From NCBI GenBank assembly GCA_025355105.1, contig JANYAE010000058.1, positions 1 through 64,000 of the forward strand: 64,000 nucleotides of DNA, written 5' to 3'. The translations under genes were made by a program, and so were the position numbers. Origin of the DNA: Pseudomonadota bacterium. GTDB lineage: Bacteria; Pseudomonadota; Gammaproteobacteria; Steroidobacterales; Steroidobacteraceae. Below, piece by piece: positions 24,907-33,474 of the stretch (position 1 is the stretch's first letter; each line of letters opens with the position of its first letter). The notes under the pieces were generated by a model that saw only the letters and a list, made by a program, of their open reading frames with translations, was not told the DNA's origin and ran no database searches.

Positions 24907-25338
24907 TCAGGCGAGCTCGATCGCCTTCGGCTGCTGCGCGGCGTGCGGGTGCTTGTCGCCCGCGAACACGTGCAGCTTCTTGTACATCTTCCGGCCGAGC
25001 GGGCCCTTGGGCAGCATGCCCTTGACCGCGATCTCGATCGCGCGTTCCGGGTGTTCGGCCAGCATCTTGCCGAGCGCGATGCTCTTGATGCCGCCGATCG
25101 CGCCGGTGTGGTGGTAGTACATCTTGTCGCGCAGCTTGTCGCCGGTGACGGCGACCTTCTCGGCGTTGACGACGATGATGTTGTCACCGCAGTCGACGTG
25201 CGGCGTATAGGCCGGCTTGTGCTTGCCGCGCAGGCGCATCGCGATCGCGCTCGCCAGGCGACCGAGCGTCTTGCCGGCAGCGTCGACGACGAACCAGTCG
25301 CGGCGCACTGTCTGGGAATTCTCGAAAACCGTCTTCAT
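24907..25338 (-). CDS. rplM: 50S ribosomal protein L13
   Basis: This 143-residue protein is L13 (uL13), an early assembly protein of the large subunit. Conserved segments are [40 protein letters not shown] and [21 protein letters not shown] possible promoter upstream reads TTTCCA, 17 bases, TAAACT on the minus strand (about 25371-25400). It is divergent from coq7. Confidence 0.99.
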   Translation of the reverse strand: MKTVFENSQTVRRDWFVVDAAGKTLGRLASAIAMRLRGKHKPAYTPHVDCGDNIIVVNAEKVAVTGDKLRDKMYYHHTGAIGGIKSIALGKMLAEHPERAIEIAVKGMLPKGPLGRKMYKKLHVFAGDKHPHAAQQPKAIELA

Positions 25339-25461
25339 GGGGGCGACTCAGGGGATCGGCGAAAGACCGCTAAGTTTACCCACTGGGGTCGCTCTTGGAA
25401 AGGCCGGCATTGCACCGCGCCAAAAGCGCCCCCGGCCGGTCTTTGCGAGCCGGGAGGTCCA

Positions 25462-25467
25462 TATAAT
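25462..25467 (+). promoter_or_regulatory. TATAAT -10 box close to the coq7 start codon
   Basis: A consensus TATAAT ends nine bases before the coq7 ATG. No good -35 lies at the usual distance, and no Shine-Dalgarno fits between them. If used, transcription would start at or within a few bases of the start codon. Confidence 0.45.
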
Positions 25468-25476
25468 AGAGACCGC

Positions 25477-26142
25477 ATGGGCGACACGTTCCGCACGCTG
25501 ACCGCAATTGACCGACTATTATCGGTTATAGATCAAGGACTTAGGTCGTCCTGGGCAGACCCTGCGGGGATCGGCGGCAGCGGCCGGGCTTCCCCCAAGC
25601 CTGCCGGCGAGCGGCTGCCCCCGGCGCTTGAGCCAGCCGCCGCGAAGCACGCCGCCGGCCTGATGCGGGTCAATCACGCCGGCGAGGTCGCCGCGCAGGC
25701 GCTGTACCACGGCCAGGCGCTCGTCGCCCGCGAGCCGGAAGTGCGGGATTTCCTGCTTGCCGCGGCTCGCGAAGAAGGCGATCACCTGATCTGGTGCGCC
25801 GAGCGCCTCGCCGCCCTGCACTCGCGACCGAGCCTGCTGAACCCGCTCTGGTACGGCGGCGCAGTCGCGATCGGCGCGCTCGCGGGACTGCTGGGCGATC
25901 GCATCAGCCTCGGCTTCATCGCCGAGACCGAGCGGCAGGTGGAAGGTCACCTCGACGAGCACCTCGCGCAGCTGCCGCCGGAGGATGGCGCGAGCCGCGC
26001 GATTCTCGAACAGATGAAGGCCGACGAGGTCCGCCATGGCGCGCACGCGCTCGAGCGCGGCGGCGAATCTCTGCCGGGACCCGTCGCGACGCTGATGCGC
26101 TTCACGTCCAAGCTCATGACCCGCAGCGCCTACTGGCTCTGA
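25477..26142 (+). CDS. coq7: Demethoxyubiquinol hydroxylase Coq7
   Basis: This 221-residue protein is the di-iron hydroxylase acting at C6 of demethoxyubiquinol in aerobic ubiquinone synthesis. Two EXXH-type iron-binding repeats can be seen: [20 protein letters not shown] with [12 protein letters not shown] in the first half, and [13 protein letters not shown] with [14 protein letters not shown] in the second. The ATG at 25477 begins [15 protein letters not shown], matching the family's N-terminus; the ORF track's start at 24895 is a shadow. It is divergent from rplM and upstream of crp, as in xanthomonads. Confidence 0.94.
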   Translation: MGDTFRTLTAIDRLLSVIDQGLRSSWADPAGIGGSGRASPKPAGERLPPALEPAAAKHAAGLMRVNHAGEVAAQALYHGQALVAREPEVRDFLLAAAREEGDHLIWCAERLAALHSRPSLLNPLWYGGAVAIGALAGLLGDRISLGFIAETERQVEGHLDEHLAQLPPEDGASRAILEQMKADEVRHGAHALERGGESLPGPVATLMRFTSKLMTRSAYWL

Positions 26143-26171
26143 CGGCGCGACAACGAGAATCCGTCTTTGGC

Positions 26172-26213
26172 TTGCGATTCAGAGCGTTATGTTCTATATC
26201 TGCCGAATCGCAA
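26172..26213 (+). promoter_or_regulatory. crp promoter bracketed by a 9-bp inverted repeat
   Basis: TTGCGA (26172-26177) and TATATC (26195-26200) are spaced by 17 bases. A perfect inverted repeat, TTGCGATTC (26172-26180) and GAATCGCAA (26205-26213), overlaps the -35 and the expected transcription start. This is not the CRP consensus TGTGA-N6-TCACA, so another regulator or DNA looping by one factor is suggested. Confidence 0.5.
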
Positions 26214-26246
26214 ATCGCTGAGCGCGGTACAACGAGGGACCGACTG

Positions 26247-26987
26247 ATGGAAGAACAAGTAAAAGCGTTGAGCGATCTGCCGGCGATCAACCGCTTTCTG
26301 AGCTACTGCCGCATCCGCACCGTGCCGTCGAAGACGGTCATCATCCATGCGGGTGACCTGCCAGACGTTCTCTACTACATCATCAGCGGCTCCGTTGAGG
26401 TGATGATCGAGGACGAGGAAGGCAACGAGATGGTGCTCGCCTACCTCAACAAGGGGCAGTTCTTCGGCGAGATGGGTCTGTTCCACGAGACCCCGACGCG
26501 CAGCGCCTGGGTGCGCACCCGCCAGAGCTGCGAGCTCGCCGAGATGACCTACCCGCGCTTCCGGCAGATCGCCGCCGAGAGCCCCGGCCTCATCTTCGAG
26601 CTCGCGACGCAGCTGGCGACGCGCCTCGACCGCACCAACAAGAAGCTCGGCGACCTCGCCTTCGTCGACGTCACCGGCCGGGTCGCGCACGCCATCATGG
26701 ACCTGTGCGGCGAGCCGGACGCCATGACGCATCCGCAGGGCATGCAGATCAAGGTCAGCCGCCAGGAGCTGTCGCGCCTGGTTGGCTGCTCGCGCGAGAT
26801 GGCCGGTCGCGTGCTCAAGGTGCTCGAGGAGCAGGGCCTGTTGAAGGCCACCGGCAAGACCATCGTGGTGTTCGGCGCGCGTCCCAAGCTGAAGACGCGG
26901 CCGGTGGTCGTGCCGACCAAGGAAATGCGCGAGAAGCTCGCCAAGGCGCGCGTCGAGGACGACGACGAGGACGAGGACGACCAGTAG
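26247..26987 (+). CDS. crp: CRP/Clp-family transcriptional regulator
   Basis: This 246-residue protein has an N-terminal cyclic-nucleotide-binding beta roll (VIIHAGDLPDVLYYIISGSV, KGQFFGEMGLF) and a C-terminal winged helix with the CRP recognition helix VSRQELSRLVGCSREMAGRV. The phosphate-binding cassette region reads GEMGLFHETPTRSAWV, not the RSA-T pattern of E. coli CRP, closer to Xanthomonas Clp, which binds cyclic di-GMP. Start MEEQVKAL at 26247 follows the promoter. Unusually it extends about 35 residues past the normal end with a basic linker and an acidic tail (EDDDEDEDDQ). Confidence 0.93.
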   Translation: MEEQVKALSDLPAINRFLSYCRIRTVPSKTVIIHAGDLPDVLYYIISGSVEVMIEDEEGNEMVLAYLNKGQFFGEMGLFHETPTRSAWVRTRQSCELAEMTYPRFRQIAAESPGLIFELATQLATRLDRTNKKLGDLAFVDVTGRVAHAIMDLCGEPDAMTHPQGMQIKVSRQELSRLVGCSREMAGRVLKVLEEQGLLKATGKTIVVFGARPKLKTRPVVVPTKEMREKLAKARVEDDDEDEDDQ

Positions 26988-27011
26988 TCGCCGCAGCGCC
27001 GTCCGAGTGCA

Positions 27012-27040
27012 GCCGACGCCCCGCCCGGCGGGGCGTCGGC
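27012..27040. terminator. Bidirectional terminator between crp and rpe
   Basis: A perfect 13-bp stem (GCCGACGCCCCGC with its complement) with a 3-base loop sits midway between the convergent crp and rpe stop codons. It lacks a strong U-tract on either side. Confidence 0.6.
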
Positions 27041-27050
27041 GTCTGGGGAC

Positions 27051-27731
27051 TCAGGCGCTGACGGTGCCGACGGCGGCGATTTCCTGGCGCATGCGCCGGA
27101 TGGTCGCCGCGTAGTCCTTGGCGCCGAAGATCGCCGAGCCCGCGACGAAGGTGTCGGCACCGGCGCGCGCGATCGCACCGATGTTGTCGACCCTCACGCC
27201 ACCGTCGATCTCGAGCCTGATCTCGCGCCCCGCGGCGCGGATCCGCTCGCGCACCGCCGCCAGCTTGGTGAGCGCGCCGGGGATGAACTTCTGGCCGCCG
27301 AAGCCGGGATTCACCGACATCAGCAGGATCATGTCGACCTTGTCCATCACGTGATCGAGGTAGCTGAGCGGCGTCGCCGGATTAAACACGAGGCCAGGAC
27401 GGCAGCCGTGTTCACGGATCAGGCCGAGCGTCCGGTCGACGTGCTCGCTGGCCTCCGGATGAAAGGTGATCCAGCTCGCGCCGGCGGCGGCGAACTCCGG
27501 CACGAGGCGGTCGACCGGCTTCACCATGAGGTGCACGTCAATGGGCGCGGTGATGCCGTGCTTCCTCAGCGCCTCGCACACCAGCGGCCCGATGGTCAGG
27601 TTCGGAACGTAATGATTGTCCATGACGTCGAAGTGGATGAGATCGGCGCCGGCGGCGAGCACGGCCTCCACTTCCTCGCCCAAGCGGGCGAAATCCGCGG
27701 ACAGGATCGACGGAGCGATAAGCGGCTGCAT
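27051..27731 (-). CDS. rpe: Ribulose-phosphate 3-epimerase
   Basis: This 226-residue TIM-barrel enzyme interconverts ribulose 5-phosphate and xylulose 5-phosphate. Motifs are [33 protein letters not shown] with a catalytic Asp and metal ligand, VDIHLMVKP-type [25 protein letters not shown] and [14 protein letters not shown]. It lies downstream of the Xre/MbcA/ParS-like gene on the same strand (32-base gap). Confidence 0.97.
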   Translation of the reverse strand: MQPLIAPSILSADFARLGEEVEAVLAAGADLIHFDVMDNHYVPNLTIGPLVCEALRKHGITAPIDVHLMVKPVDRLVPEFAAAGASWITFHPEASEHVDRTLGLIREHGCRPGLVFNPATPLSYLDHVMDKVDMILLMSVNPGFGGQKFIPGALTKLAAVRERIRAAGREIRLEIDGGVRVDNIGAIARAGADTFVAGSAIFGAKDYAATIRRMRQEIAAVGTVSA

Positions 27732-27763
27732 GCGGTCAGCTCAGGCGGTCGGGAGAAGAGGGT

Positions 27764-28177
27764 TCAGCGGCCCGACAGGAGGTGGGCCACGGCCACCAGC
27801 GCATCGACGCCGCCGTCCATCATGTAATGGACCGGCGTCTCGCCCTTGAACGGCAGCTCGCGGCGCGGCTCGTGGATCCAGCGAAACGCGCGCTCGCCCG
27901 AGACGCCGTTCTTGGACAGCGCCGCGTGGATGCCGGTAATGATCTGGATGCGCTTCTGCTGCGCCGGCGTCAGGCGCGGCCCCTGGCCGACGCGGTAGCG
28001 GCGCAGCACCGCCGACGACGGGCAGCGCAGCAGCTTGCACTGCTGGATCTCGGACAGCTCCCACGCGTCGGCAACCCTGAAGAAGGCCGACAGCGCCGCA
28101 GGCACGCGCCCGGCCGGCTGGGCCGCAGGCGCGCTAGCGGAGGCCGCGGGCTTCGCAGATGACTTCGTAGGCTTCAC
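27764..28177 (-). CDS. MbcA/ParS/Xre antitoxin-like protein without a toxin partner
   Basis: This 137-residue protein has a low-complexity N-terminus (KPTKSSAKPAASASAPAA), an Xre-like helical region (LSEIQQCKLLRCPSSAVLRR) and a C-terminal toxin-binding-type domain (RAFRWIHEPRRELPFKGETP, then VHYMMDGGVDALVAVAHLL) as in the MbcA/ParS/DUF2384 family. Such antitoxins normally pair with RES-domain toxins, but no RES gene is adjacent; its neighbours are rpe and a DjlA-like gene. GTG at 28177 overlaps the upstream gene's end by 44 bases; GTG at 28105 is an alternative that avoids this. It may be a stand-alone regulator. Confidence 0.75.
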   Translation of the reverse strand: MKPTKSSAKPAASASAPAAQPAGRVPAALSAFFRVADAWELSEIQQCKLLRCPSSAVLRRYRVGQGPRLTPAQQKRIQIITGIHAALSKNGVSGERAFRWIHEPRRELPFKGETPVHYMMDGGVDALVAVAHLLSGR

Positions 28178-28940
28178 GGATGCGCTGCGTCTTTTCTGTC
28201 GCCAGATCCTGCATCGACTCCGGCAGCCCGCGCGCGACGAGCTTATCCGGGTGGTTCTCGCTCATCTGCCGACGATACGCCTTCTTGACGTCCTCGTCGC
28301 TGGCCGACTGCGCGAGCCCGAGAACCGCGTAGGCGCTCGCGAGCCGGGCTCCGGGCGCCGGCGGCGGCGCGGTCCAGCCGCGCCCCTGCTGCAGCCGCAG
28401 CGCGGCCTCCAGGTGGGCAACCTCGAGGCCGCTGAAGCCGAGCCGCTCGGCAACGCCCATGATCAGCCCGCGGACCGGGCCCTTGAGGTCGTTGCCGGCC
28501 AGCGCGGCGCGCACCTGGATCTCCAGGAACAATCGCAGCAGGTCGTGGCGCGGACCGCACAGGGCCCGCAGGCGCGCGATCTCGGCCTCGACCGGGTAGT
28601 CCGGCTGCTTGCCACGGTTAAATGCGGCGATCGCGCGCTGGACGTGCGCCTCGTCGAGGTGCATCTGCCGCATGATCGCGCGCGCCGCGTCGATTTCGGC
28701 CTCCGATACCCGACCGTCGGCCTTGGCGAGGTAGCCCATGACCGCGAACGCGGTCTGGAACAGGGCGCCGCCGATCGCCGCAGGGTCCTCGTCAGCGCCG
28801 GGGCCTGTGCCCGCCCCGGCGCGCGGCCCCTGCGAGAGGTCGTAGCCGTGGCCGATCAGCGCGCCGACCGCGGCACCGACCGGGCCGCGGCCGACCAGCA
28901 GGCCGAGTAACGCCCCGATGATCTTTCCGGTCCATTGCAT
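28134..28940 (-). CDS. djlA: DjlA-like J-domain co-chaperone
   Basis: This 268-residue protein has the DjlA order. First comes a glycine-rich N-terminal membrane segment (KIIGALLGLLVGRGPVGAAVGAL). A TerB-like helical domain follows (FQTAFAVMGYLAKADGRVSE), then a C-terminal J domain (ASAYAVLGLAQSASDEDVKK) with the DnaK-activating tripeptide in SENHPDKLVARG. It is an inner-membrane-anchored co-chaperone of DnaK. The ATG at 28940 (MQWTGKII) is used; the 56 extra ORF residues are unsupported. It is divergent from purC. Confidence 0.93.
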   Translation of the reverse strand: MQWTGKIIGALLGLLVGRGPVGAAVGALIGHGYDLSQGPRAGAGTGPGADEDPAAIGGALFQTAFAVMGYLAKADGRVSEAEIDAARAIMRQMHLDEAHVQRAIAAFNRGKQPDYPVEAEIARLRALCGPRHDLLRLFLEIQVRAALAGNDLKGPVRGLIMGVAERLGFSGLEVAHLEAALRLQQGRGWTAPPPAPGARLASAYAVLGLAQSASDEDVKKAYRRQMSENHPDKLVARGLPESMQDLATEKTQRIREAYEVICEARGLR

Positions 28941-29037
28941 CGAGTTTCTTGACCCTGCTTTCCACGCCTTGCCAGAATGCCGGGCGCCGTGACGGACCCG
29001 CCGATCATGGTAGCAGCGACGAGGCGCTAACCGTCCC

Positions 29038-29937
29038 ATGAACCATTCCCCTACCGACCCGGTCTTCGAGACCCAGCTGAGCGGGCTCGAGCTGCTCCAC
29101 CGCGGCAAGGTGCGCGACGTCTACGCGCTCGGCGATGACCTGATGCTGCTGGTGGCCACCGACCGGCTGTCGGCCTTCGACGTGGTGCTGCCGGACCCGA
29201 TCCCGGAGAAGGGTCGCGTGCTGACCGAGATCTCGAGCTTCTGGTTCGCGCGCACCGGCCACATCGTCGCCAACCACCTGGCCGACCGGCGGGTCGAGGA
29301 GTTCGTCAGCGATCCGGCCGAGCGGCAGATGCTCACGCACCGCGCGCTGGTGGTCCGACGCCTGCGCGCGCTGCCGGTCGAGGCCGTGGTGCGCGGCTAC
29401 CTGATCGGCTCCGGCTGGAAGGACTACCAGCGCACCGGTGCGATCTGCGGCGTCCGCCTGCCCTCAGGCCTAAAGCAGGCGGATGCGCTGCCTGAGCCGA
29501 TCTTCACGCCGGCCACCAAGGCGGCCGTCGGCGAGCACGACGAGAACGTGCCTTTCGACGCCGTGGCCGAGACCATCGGCCGCGAGCTCGCCGAACAGGT
29601 GCGCCGCAACGCGCTCGCGCTCTACGCCTTCGCCGCCGACCACGCCCGCCGCCGCGGCATCATCATCGCCGACACCAAGTTCGAGTTCGGCGTCGACGGC
29701 CACGACCGACTGGTGCTGATCGACGAGGCGCTGACGCCCGACTCGTCGCGCTTCTGGCCGGTGTCGAGCTACCAGCCCGGCAAGAGCCCGCCGTCCTTCG
29801 ACAAGCAGTACGTGCGCGACTATCTGGAGACGCTCGACTGGAACAAGCGCGCGCCCGGGCCGCGACTGCCGGCCGAGGTGATCCGGCGCACCACCGCGAA
29901 CTACCTCGAGGCGCTGCGGCTGCTGACCGCGCCCTAG
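29038..29937 (+). CDS. purC: Phosphoribosylaminoimidazole-succinocarboxamide synthase
   Basis: This 299-residue enzyme ligates aspartate to CAIR in purine biosynthesis. Motifs are [20 protein letters not shown] (nucleotide-binding), [39 protein letters not shown] and [17 protein letters not shown]. The length fits the longer PurC form seen in xanthomonads and yeast rather than the 237-residue E. coli form. Its TAG stop is shared on the opposite strand with the convergent B12-binding-like gene (CTAG). Confidence 0.97.
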   Translation: MNHSPTDPVFETQLSGLELLHRGKVRDVYALGDDLMLLVATDRLSAFDVVLPDPIPEKGRVLTEISSFWFARTGHIVANHLADRRVEEFVSDPAERQMLTHRALVVRRLRALPVEAVVRGYLIGSGWKDYQRTGAICGVRLPSGLKQADALPEPIFTPATKAAVGEHDENVPFDAVAETIGRELAEQVRRNALALYAFAADHARRRGIIIADTKFEFGVDGHDRLVLIDEALTPDSSRFWPVSSYQPGKSPPSFDKQYVRDYLETLDWNKRAPGPRLPAEVIRRTTANYLEALRLLTAP

Positions 29938-30746
29938 CCTGGCGGCCGCTCGGCCCAGCGCGCAATGATCCGGGCGATCGCGCGCACGCCGTCGGTCAGC
30001 GCGGCCGGACCCGGCTGCAGGATCAGCGAGGACTTCACCTCGTGCAGCTCGCCGTCGCGCACCGCCGGCACCGCCGCCCAGCCCGGCCGCGAGCGCACGC
30101 GCTCGGCGCGGAACTTCTTGCCGCACCACGAGCCGAGGATCAGGTCCGGCGCGCGGCGCGTGACCTCGAGCGGATCGGCGATGATGCGCCCGCGCCCCAG
30201 CGGCTCGCGGGCCAGCTCCGGGAAGCAGTCGTCGCCGCCGGCGACGCCGACGAGCTCCGAGACCCAGCGGATCGCCGAGATCTGCGGCTCGTCCCACTCC
30301 TCGAAGTAGACGCGCGGCCGGCGCGGCAGGTGCGCCGCCGCGGCGCGCACCTCGGCGAGCCCGGCCTCGAGCCGCGCAACCAGTGCCGCGGTCTTGGCCT
30401 CGCAGCCGATCAGGCCACCGAGCGTGCGGATCATCGTCAGGATCTCGGCGACGCTGCGCTGGTTGAAGACGTGCACTGCGATGCCGGCGCGGATCAGCTG
30501 CGCGGCGATGTCCGCCTGCAGGTCCGAAAAGCCCAGCACCAGGTCGGGCTCGAGCGCCCGGATGCGCTCGATGCGCGCGCTCGTAAACGCCGAGACTCGC
30601 GGTTTCTCGCGCCGCGCGCGCACCGGCCGCACCGTGAAGCCCGAAATGCCGACGATCCGCCAGTCCTCGCCCAGCAGGTACAGCGTCTCGGTCGTCTCCT
30701 CGGTGAGGCAGACGATCCGCTCGGGAAAACCGCTCGCTGGGCGCAC
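29934..30746 (-). CDS. Cobalamin-binding/BtuF-like protein without a signal peptide
   Basis: This 270-residue protein has the helical-backbone metal receptor fold of BtuF-like periplasmic binding proteins: [20 protein letters not shown] at the N-terminus, [20 protein letters not shown], and [20 protein letters not shown] in the second lobe. It lacks a signal peptide and should be cytosolic, as for the subgroup annotated simply as cobalamin-binding. The start is GTG at 30746, supported by GAGGAGG five bases upstream. No btuCD genes are nearby. Ligand is inferred from family only. Confidence 0.8.
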   Translation of the reverse strand: MRPASGFPERIVCLTEETTETLYLLGEDWRIVGISGFTVRPVRARREKPRVSAFTSARIERIRALEPDLVLGFSDLQADIAAQLIRAGIAVHVFNQRSVAEILTMIRTLGGLIGCEAKTAALVARLEAGLAEVRAAAAHLPRRPRVYFEEWDEPQISAIRWVSELVGVAGGDDCFPELAREPLGRGRIIADPLEVTRRAPDLILGSWCGKKFRAERVRSRPGWAAVPAVRDGELHEVKSSLILQPGPAALTDGVRAIARIIARWAERPPG

Positions 30747-30793
30747 CAGGACCTCCTCGGCGAGCGCCGAGCTTAGACCGGGGTCCCGCTCAC

Positions 30794-32155
30794 TTGCCAG
30801 CGAGCGGGGCGAAGTGCAAGGCTTGCCGTCGCGTGCTGCCCAATCTCCACAAGCTCGAGGCGCTGCTGTTCGACCCGCCCGGCGTGCCGCTCGGCCGCGC
30901 CGGCAGCGCGGCGCTCGGCGTGCTGCGCTACAGCTACGCGCTGAGCCGCGATCTGGTGGTCGGCGACCTCAACATGCGCGCCATGAGCCTCGTCTATACG
31001 ACGCTGCTGTCGGTCGTACCGCTGCTCGCGTTCTGCTTCTCGATCGTCAAGGCCTTCGGCTTCCACCGCGAGTTCGAGCCGCTCATCTTCGAGTTCTTCC
31101 GGCCGCTCGGCGACAAGGCCCCGGAGCTGACGGCGCGGGTGCTCGGCTTCGTCGACCACCTGCAGGGCGGCGTGCTCGGCTCGCTCGGCCTTGCCTTCCT
31201 GCTCTGGACCGTGGTGTCGGTGGTGCAGAAGGTCGAGGAATCCTTCAACCACGTCTGGCACGTCGACCGGCCGCGCAGTCTCGCGCGCCGCTTCAGCGAA
31301 TACCTGTCGGTGCTGATCATCAGCCCGGTGCTGATGGTCGCCGCGCTCGGCCTGGTGGCGTCGCTGGCCACGCACACGGCGCTGGCGTGGCTCGAGTCGC
31401 ACCCGCCCTTCGGCCTGCTGCTGTCGACCGCCGGCAAGCTCGGGCCGCTGGCCATCGTCACGGCCGGCTTCACCTTCCTGTACTCGTTCGTGCCGAACAC
31501 CAAGGTCCGGTTCCGCTCGGCGGCGCTTGCCGGCCTCGCCGCCGCCACGGCCTGGGTCGCTGCGAGCTTCGGCTTCACGCAGCTGGTCGCCTACTCCACC
31601 GAGATGATGGCGGTCTACGCGGGCTTCGCGATCGTGCTGCTGGCGCTGATGTGGGTCTGGCTCAACTGGCTCATCCTGCTGACCGGCGCGCTGCTGGCCT
31701 TCTACCTGCAGAACCCCGGCTACCTGCGCGCCGGCGACCGCGACGTGCTGCCCACGGCGCGGCTTCGCGAGCGGCTCGCGCTCAGCGTCATGTACCTCGT
31801 GACCCGGGCCTTCGAGAGCGGCACGACCCGCTACCGGGTGGCGACGCTGGCCGAGGCGCTCGCGATCCCGTCCATGGCGCTCGCTCCGGTAATCGATGCG
31901 CTCGAGCAGGCCGGGATCCTCGAGACCACCGAGGGCGAGACGCTGCTGCCAGGGCGCGATCCGGCGCGCGTGACACTGGTCGAGGTGCTGGCCGCGGTGC
32001 GCGACGGCGGCCACGGCCGGGCGCTGACGCTGACCCGCGCGGCGATCGTGCCGCCGGCTGAGCTCGTCTGCCGGCAGGTGGACGAGGCGATCCGGCGCGA
32101 GCTCGGCAGCACGACGCTGCGCGACTTCGCCGCCGGCGGCGAGCCGCCCGCCTAG
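30794..32155 (+). CDS. YihY/BrkB-family inner membrane protein with winged-helix tail
   Basis: This protein of up to 453 residues has the YihY (UPF0761) membrane core of about six helices. Segments include [40 protein letters not shown] and [20 protein letters not shown]. It continues with a roughly 130-residue cytoplasmic region resembling a winged helix ([20 protein letters not shown]). Once called ribonuclease BN, the family is not a nuclease; its function is unclear. The ORF-track start is TTG; GTG at 30833 is an equally possible start. Its TAG stop is shared through CTAG with the convergent PLP enzyme. Confidence 0.85.
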   Translation: MPASGAKCKACRRVLPNLHKLEALLFDPPGVPLGRAGSAALGVLRYSYALSRDLVVGDLNMRAMSLVYTTLLSVVPLLAFCFSIVKAFGFHREFEPLIFEFFRPLGDKAPELTARVLGFVDHLQGGVLGSLGLAFLLWTVVSVVQKVEESFNHVWHVDRPRSLARRFSEYLSVLIISPVLMVAALGLVASLATHTALAWLESHPPFGLLLSTAGKLGPLAIVTAGFTFLYSFVPNTKVRFRSAALAGLAAATAWVAASFGFTQLVAYSTEMMAVYAGFAIVLLALMWVWLNWLILLTGALLAFYLQNPGYLRAGDRDVLPTARLRERLALSVMYLVTRAFESGTTRYRVATLAEALAIPSMALAPVIDALEQAGILETTEGETLLPGRDPARVTLVEVLAAVRDGGHGRALTLTRAAIVPPAELVCRQVDEAIRRELGSTTLRDFAAGGEPPA

Positions 32156-33432
32156 ACCTGCGCCAGCGCCTGGCGCATGTCCTCGATCAGGTCGTCGGGA
32201 TGCTCGATGCCGATCGAGACGCGGATCATCGACGCGGAGATGCCGAGGCGATCGCGAACCTCGGCCGGAACGCCGGAGTGCGTCATCGCCGCCGGGTGGC
32301 TGGCGAGGCTCTCGGTACCGCCGAGGCTGACGGCCAGCTTGATGACCTGCAGCGCGTCGAGGAAGCGGAACGCGCCGGCCTCGCCGCCCTGCACCTCGAA
32401 GGAGAACGTCGAGCCTGCCGCCTGACACTGGCGCTCGAACACCGTGCGACGCGGGTCGCCGGCGGCCAGCAGGCCGAGATGCTTGACCGAGATCACCTTC
32501 GGCTGGCCGGCGAGGAACTCGGCGACGCGCTGCGCGTTGTCGTTGGCGCGCTCCATGCGCAGCTTCAGCGTCTCCATCGAGCGCAGCAGCATCCACGCCG
32601 AGTTCGGATCGAGCTGCGTGCCCATCGCGCCGCGCAGCATGCGGATCGGCTGCACCACCGCGCGCCGCCCGGTGACGCCGCCGGCGACGAGGTCCGAGTG
32701 GCCGCCGACGTACTTGGTCAGCGAGTAGACGTTGAGGTCGGCGCCGCACTGCAGTGGATTCTGGTACAGCGGCCCGAGCATCGTATTGTCGGTGACCACC
32801 AGCGGCCGGTGACCCTGGCGGCGGCCGATGTCGTCGGCGGTCTCGGCCATCAGCGCGAGGTCGACCAGCGCGTTGGTCGGATTCGCCGGCGTCTCGGTCA
32901 TGATCATCGCCACGCGCCCCTGCGCCAGCGCCGCCGTGGCCGCCGCGCTCACCACCTCGCGGCTCAGGCCGTCGGCGAAGCCGACGTGCCGGATGCCGTA
33001 GTTCGGCAGCGCCCTGGCGATCAGCGTCTCGGTGCCGCCATAGAGCGGCTGGCAGCACAGCAGCACGTCGCCGGCGCGCAGGTAGGCGAGGAAGGTGGTC
33101 GCGATCGCCGACATGCCCGACGAGAACACCGCCGCCGACTCGGCCTCATCCCAGAGCGCGAGCCGGTCCTCGAGCACCTCGAGATTCGGATTGTTGAAGC
33201 GCGAGTAGACGAGGCCGCCGGCCTGGCCCTCCGGCAGCGGCTTGCGCCCTGAGGTGTAGTCGAAGAAGTCCTTGCCGTCCTGCGCGGTACGGAACACGAA
33301 GGTTGAGGTCAGGAACACCGGCGGCTTGAGCGAGCCCTCCGAGAGGTGCGGTTCGAAGCCGAAGCCCATCATCTGGGTTTCGGGTGCCAGTGTCCGCTGG
33401 CCGATGGTGCGCTTGTGGTAGGTATCGGCCAT
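32152..33432 (-). CDS. Cystathionine gamma-synthase/methionine gamma-lyase-family PLP enzyme
   Basis: This 426-residue enzyme belongs to the Cys/Met-metabolism PLP family. The cofactor lysine is in [20 protein letters not shown]. Upstream motifs are [20 protein letters not shown] and [20 protein letters not shown], and the phosphate-binding aspartate region reads [20 protein letters not shown]. Members catalyse gamma-replacement or gamma-elimination on O-acylhomoserine, cystathionine or methionine; this sequence does not decide which. It appears to stand alone, with no methionine genes next to it. Confidence 0.88.
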   Translation of the reverse strand: MADTYHKRTIGQRTLAPETQMMGFGFEPHLSEGSLKPPVFLTSTFVFRTAQDGKDFFDYTSGRKPLPEGQAGGLVYSRFNNPNLEVLEDRLALWDEAESAAVFSSGMSAIATTFLAYLRAGDVLLCCQPLYGGTETLIARALPNYGIRHVGFADGLSREVVSAAATAALAQGRVAMIMTETPANPTNALVDLALMAETADDIGRRQGHRPLVVTDNTMLGPLYQNPLQCGADLNVYSLTKYVGGHSDLVAGGVTGRRAVVQPIRMLRGAMGTQLDPNSAWMLLRSMETLKLRMERANDNAQRVAEFLAGQPKVISVKHLGLLAAGDPRRTVFERQCQAAGSTFSFEVQGGEAGAFRFLDALQVIKLAVSLGGTESLASHPAAMTHSGVPAEVRDRLGISASMIRVSIGIEHPDDLIEDMRQALAQV

Positions 33433-33474
33433 GGTCGCTGCTCTCCCGCTACGGACTGGCGCGCAGGCGCCTGA

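Noticed and set aside
27764-28940. Toxin-antitoxin operon made of the ParS-like and DjlA-like genes
   Set aside because: The upstream gene is a clear J-domain co-chaperone, not a toxin; no RES, Fic or PIN domain is present.
30794-30833. CxxC motif (KCKACRR) at the start of the YihY-family ORF
   Set aside because: It lies before an alternative GTG start and after a TTG start without firm ribosome-site support, so it may not be translated.
30773-33058. 761-codon minus-strand ORF antisense to yihY
   Set aside because: Low-complexity Arg/Glu/Gln-rich shadow; it spans two convincing genes in other frames.
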